Shown: positions 5,386-6,756 of the stretch, piece by piece
Numbering within the stretch: the stretch's first letter is position 1
How the letters are laid out: the number at the start of each line of letters is the position of its first letter
Source of the DNA: Bacillota bacterium
GTDB taxonomy: Bacteria > Bacillota > Sulfobacillia > Symbiobacteriales > ZC4RG38
Assembly: GCA_003242505.1 (NCBI GenBank)
Contig: QGUP01000109.1
Coordinates: 1-6,756, forward strand
Length of the DNA stretch: 6,756 bases
Reading direction: 5' to 3'
Notes under the pieces: model-generated
What the model was told of the DNA's origin: nothing
What the model saw: only the letters and a program-made list of their open reading frames with translations
Databases searched by the model: none
Made by a program: the position numbers and the translations under genes

Positions 5386-5414
5386 ATTTTACCACAATGG
5401 GCGCGCCGGGTCGA
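5386..5414 (-). promoter_or_regulatory. Probable promoter of the HD hydrolase gene
   Basis: On the minus strand there is TCGACC (5414-5409, 4 of 6 bases), a 17-bp spacer, and TAAAAT (5391-5386, 5 of 6). It lies in the only AT-rich pocket of this intergenic region. Transcription would start near 5379, about 52 nt before the start codon. The -10 context TGGTAAAATA closely resembles TGGTAAAGTA at rRNA promoter P1. Confidence 0.6.
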
Positions 5415-5421
5415 AAGGGCT

Positions 5422-5445
5422 GCCGCCCCCGGCAGGAGGGGCGGC
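5422..5445. repeat. 8-bp hairpin upstream of the adenosyltransferase gene
   Basis: GCCGCCCC (5422-5429) pairs with GGGGCGGC (5438-5445) around an 8-nt loop. It ends 49 nt before the GTG start. It is too small for a cobalamin riboswitch; it may be a leader structure or chance in GC-rich DNA. Confidence 0.35.
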
Positions 5446-5481
5446 GAGCCGGGTGGAACTACCGGAAGAACCACCGGAAGC

Positions 5482-5487
5482 GGAGGG
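5482..5487 (+). promoter_or_regulatory. Shine-Dalgarno setting the adenosyltransferase GTG start
   Basis: GGAGGG lies 7 nt before GTG at 5495. The first residues from that GTG (MKIYTRTGDRG) are the family's usual N-terminus, so the upstream open frame is not translated. Confidence 0.75.
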
Positions 5488-5494
5488 ATGCCGG

Positions 5495-6073
5495 GTGAAG
5501 ATCTATACCCGCACCGGGGACCGGGGCGAGACCAGCCTGCGGTGGGGCCAGCGGGTGCCGAAGGATGCCCTGCGGGTGGAGGCGTACGGCGCGGTGGACG
5601 AGGCCAACTGCCTCATCGGCCTGGCCCTGGCCCATCTCCAGGCCCCGGGGGACGGACCGGCGCCGGCGGTGCTGGGCCGGATTCGGGAGATCCTCCTCCG
5701 GGTGCAGCGGGAGCTATTCGACGTGGGCGCGGACCTGGCGGTGCCGCCGGAGCGGAACAAGGGCGAAGCCCCCCGAATCACCGCCGCCCACGTGGCCGGG
5801 CTGGAGGCGGCCATCGACGAACTGGACGGGGGCCTGCCGCCCCTCCGGCATTTCATCCTCCCCGGCGGCAGCCTGGCCGCGGCCGCCCTGCAGACCGCCC
5901 GGGCGGTGACCCGGCGGGCCGAGCGCCGGCTGGTGACCCTCGCCCGACAGGAGCCGGTGGACCCGGAACTGCTGCGGTATCTGAACCGGCTCTCGGACCT
6001 CCTCTTTGTCTGCGCCCGGGCCGTCAACCACGCCCTGGGGATCCAGGAGCCGCCGGTCACCTGGAACCGGTGA
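5495..6073 (+). CDS. pduO: ATP:cob(I)alamin adenosyltransferase, PduO type
   Basis: Transfers the 5'-deoxyadenosyl group of ATP to cob(I)alamin, making the adenosylcobalamin cofactor in the cytosol. The protein has 192 residues, normal for PduO-type enzymes, which act as homotrimers. Motifs in order are KIYTRTGDRGETSL (2-15, ATP-binding N-terminus), VEAYGAVDE (28-36), FDVGADLA (75-82), RHFILPGG (118-125), TRRAERR (139-145, arginines contacting ATP) and YLNRLSDLLF (162-171, with N164 and D168). All usual catalytic positions appear intact. The GTG start is fixed by GGAGGG 7 nt upstream and the family N-terminus. The next gene on the same strand starts 126 nt downstream after a strong hairpin. 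No B12-dependent enzyme is encoded in the window, so the client enzyme is unknown. Confidence 0.95.
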   Translation: MKIYTRTGDRGETSLRWGQRVPKDALRVEAYGAVDEANCLIGLALAHLQAPGDGPAPAVLGRIREILLRVQRELFDVGADLAVPPERNKGEAPRITAAHVAGLEAAIDELDGGLPPLRHFILPGGSLAAAALQTARAVTRRAERRLVTLARQEPVDPELLRYLNRLSDLLFVCARAVNHALGIQEPPVTWNR

Positions 6074-6122
6074 GCCGAGCCCAGGATCCCGCCGCCAGCC
6101 GTGGGGCCGGAGGCGAAGATTG

Positions 6123-6153
6123 GCGGCGGCCCGGGGCTTATCCCGGGCGCCGC
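6123..6153 (+). repeat. 12-bp bulged hairpin between pduO and the small gene
   Basis: The inner stem is GCCCGGG (6129-6135) with CCCGGGC (6142-6148) around GCTTAT. After a single bulged G at 6128 it continues as GCGGC (6123-6127) with GCCGC (6149-6153). No T-run follows. It could terminate or attenuate transcription out of pduO, or act as a processing or stability element between two genes of one operon. Confidence 0.5.
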
Positions 6154-6199
6154 GCCGGGCCACCCTGATCCCACGCGCTCCCGCGAAGGAGGGCGTCCG

Positions 6200-6448
6200 A
6201 TGACCGAGGTTGTCATCGAGATCCGGGGCCTGGACAGCCTGACCTGCTGCGCCCACCTCCACGCGCTGGGCGGCCGGCAGGCCACCCCCCGGCGGATGGC
6301 CGGCCGGGGGTGGACGGCGGTGATCCGGGACGACCCCATCCGGGCGGGCCCGTACAGCCTGGAGCGGGTGCTGCTCCACATCCTGGGCGCACCGGGGCCG
6401 GTGAACCGGCTGGTCCGGAGCCTGGAGGAACTGGCCGGCGCCCTCTGA
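6200..6448 (+). CDS. Unrecognised 82-residue protein with a CCxHxH motif
   Basis: I do not recognise this protein. It has 82 residues from an ATG with GGAGG 7 nt upstream and a TGA stop. The N-terminus VVIEIRGLDSL looks like a beta strand. Then comes CCAHLH, with C16, C17, H19 and H21, a cluster that could bind a metal. RGWTAVIRD (49-57) looks like a second strand, and two predicted amphipathic helices (YSLERVLLHILG, VNRLVRSLEELAG) end it. There is no signal peptide or membrane segment. The upstream in-frame ATG at 6101 would add 33 Gly/Pro-rich residues that overlap the hairpin and is not favoured. It follows pduO on the same strand by 126 nt and is probably in the same transcript. The strong ribosome site and coherent amphipathic pattern support a real gene. 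Confidence 0.65.
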   Translation: MTEVVIEIRGLDSLTCCAHLHALGGRQATPRRMAGRGWTAVIRDDPIRAGPYSLERVLLHILGAPGPVNRLVRSLEELAGAL

Positions 6449-6511
6449 AAGGAGTCGCCCGGGAGACCCGGACACCGGGCCGCCCGGTGAACTTTGGGCC
6501 ATAGGAAACCG

Positions 6512-6537
6512 GCGGGGGAGCCTTCCGGCTCCCCCGC
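6512..6537 (+). terminator. Intrinsic-type terminator hairpin
   Basis: GCGGGGGAGCC (6512-6522) and GGCTCCCCCGC (6527-6537) form a perfect 11-bp stem with a TTCC loop. It begins 63 nt after the small gene's stop. The T-tract is only TCT on the plus strand; the minus strand has CGGTTTCC. It probably ends the pduO transcript and may also serve the leftward gene entering from the right. Confidence 0.7.
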
Positions 6538-6560
6538 TCTGGTACCAGGGCGTGCCGCCC

Positions 6561-6620
6561 CCGGTCCTGTCGTGGTGGCAAAGCCCGGCGCCGTCGTTGG
6601 TGGCAGACCCCGGTCCCGTC
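6561..6620. repeat. Degenerate ~25-bp tandem repeat, about 2.5 copies
   Basis: Unit 1 starts CCGGTCCTGTCG and contains TGGTGGCA (6573-6580). Unit 2 starts CCGGCGCCGTCG and contains TGGTGGCA (6598-6605), exactly 25 bp later. A partial third unit, CCGGTCCCGTC, occupies 6610-6620. It is intergenic, just past the stop codon of the leftward gene. Confidence 0.55.
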
Positions 6621-6629
6621 CGCAGAAAG

Positions 6630-6756
6630 TCAGCAGAAGGTGAAGGGACCGGTGCCGGACTCGGCGACCCGCACCTCCCCGGCGAGCCCCCGGGCCTGGA
6701 GGCCCTCCCGGAGCCGCCGGGCCACCTCGGGCAGCACCAGCGCCTCGGTGGCGAAG
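6630..6756 (-). CDS. C-terminal 41 residues of an unidentified leftward gene (partial)
   Basis: The window's right end cuts this gene. Reading leftwards from 6756, one frame stays open for 41 codons and ends in TGA at 6632-6630. The fragment reads FATEALVLPEVARRLREGLQ, then an Ala/Gly-rich turn, a short strand EVRVAESG, and ends TGPFTFC. It looks like an ordinary soluble helix-strand C-terminus with coding-like composition. A cysteine is the very last residue. I cannot name the family from this piece, and the start lies outside the window. Confidence 0.65.
   Translation of the reverse strand, partial: FATEALVLPEVARRLREGLQARGLAGEVRVAESGTGPFTFC

Noticed and set aside
5328..5494. Cobalamin riboswitch upstream of pduO
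   Set aside because: The region is shorter than a full riboswitch plus promoter, and I see no recognisable B12 box; only an 8-bp hairpin is present.
5348..5494. 49-residue N-terminal extension of the adenosyltransferase
   Set aside because: It runs through the divergent promoter region and the hairpin. The GTG at 5495 has a Shine-Dalgarno and gives the family's normal N-terminus.
6101..6199. Upstream ATG start for the small CCxHxH protein
   Set aside because: It would make the strong hairpin coding and add Gly/Pro-rich sequence; GGAGG lies properly spaced before the ATG at 6200.
5503..6381. Minus-strand open frame of 292 codons opposite pduO, and the plus-strand frame 5161-6168
   Set aside because: Both are shadows of pduO and the HD gene, with no ribosome sites and composition typical of wrong frames.
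1..6756. Mobile elements, CRISPR arrays or tRNA genes
   Set aside because: I found no transposase or integrase motifs, no regularly spaced identical repeats with unique spacers, and no convincing cloverleaf.

Overview
The window looks like a piece of a high-GC Bacillota chromosome, GC near 70% by eye. Short AT-rich pockets mark promoters, Shine-Dalgarno sites are strong (GGAGG-type, 5-9 nt from the start) and GTG/TTG starts occur. The gene set (radical-SAM/DUF512 protein, KstR2/FadR-like TetR regulator, PduO-type adenosyltransferase, HD hydrolase) and a Firmicutes-style rRNA leader fit the Symbiobacterium/Thermaerobacter kind of lineage. The genus is an inference; no 16S sequence lies inside the window.

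Left part (1-2761, reading leftwards). A KstR2/FadR-like TetR regulator (1806-2462) is followed by the DUF512 radical-SAM protein (224-1669), which appears to have its own promoter with an inverted repeat over its -35. About 20 bp past the DUF512 stop come two consecutive TTGACA-17-TAAANT promoters. They drive leftwards into a leader ending in CCTTGAGAACTGAACA, the kind of sequence found just ahead of rRNA genes in Firmicutes. The window therefore probably begins in the leader of an rRNA operon whose 16S gene lies just left of position 1.

Middle (2762-5327). Divergent from the TetR gene is a small acyl-carrier-protein-like gene with a TTG start and a near-perfect Shine-Dalgarno; its product lacks the serine that normally carries phosphopantetheine. 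It converges on a GabT-type class III aminotransferase (3248-4579). The 201-bp convergent gap holds a 10-bp GC-rich hairpin that may terminate from both sides and a degenerate heptanucleotide repeat. Upstream of gabT lies an HD-domain phosphohydrolase gene on the same strand. The 142-bp gap between them carries two AT-rich 16-bp arms in inverted orientation.

Right part (5328-6756). A PduO-type ATP:cob(I)alamin adenosyltransferase gene (GTG start) runs rightwards, divergent from the HD gene. It is followed after a strong bulged hairpin by an unrecognised 82-residue protein with a CCxHxH motif, then an 11-bp-stem terminator, a degenerate ~25-bp tandem repeat, and the last 41 codons of an unidentified leftward gene.

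The genes are mostly housekeeping or accessory metabolism (amino-acid nitrogen, B12 cofactor activation, lipid-type regulation), with no mobile elements and no CRISPR. I do not see a clear new multi-gene system. The best candidates for something undescribed are the serine-less ACP-like protein divergent from the TetR regulator, the possible operator over the DUF512 promoter, and the small CCxHxH protein downstream of the adenosyltransferase.
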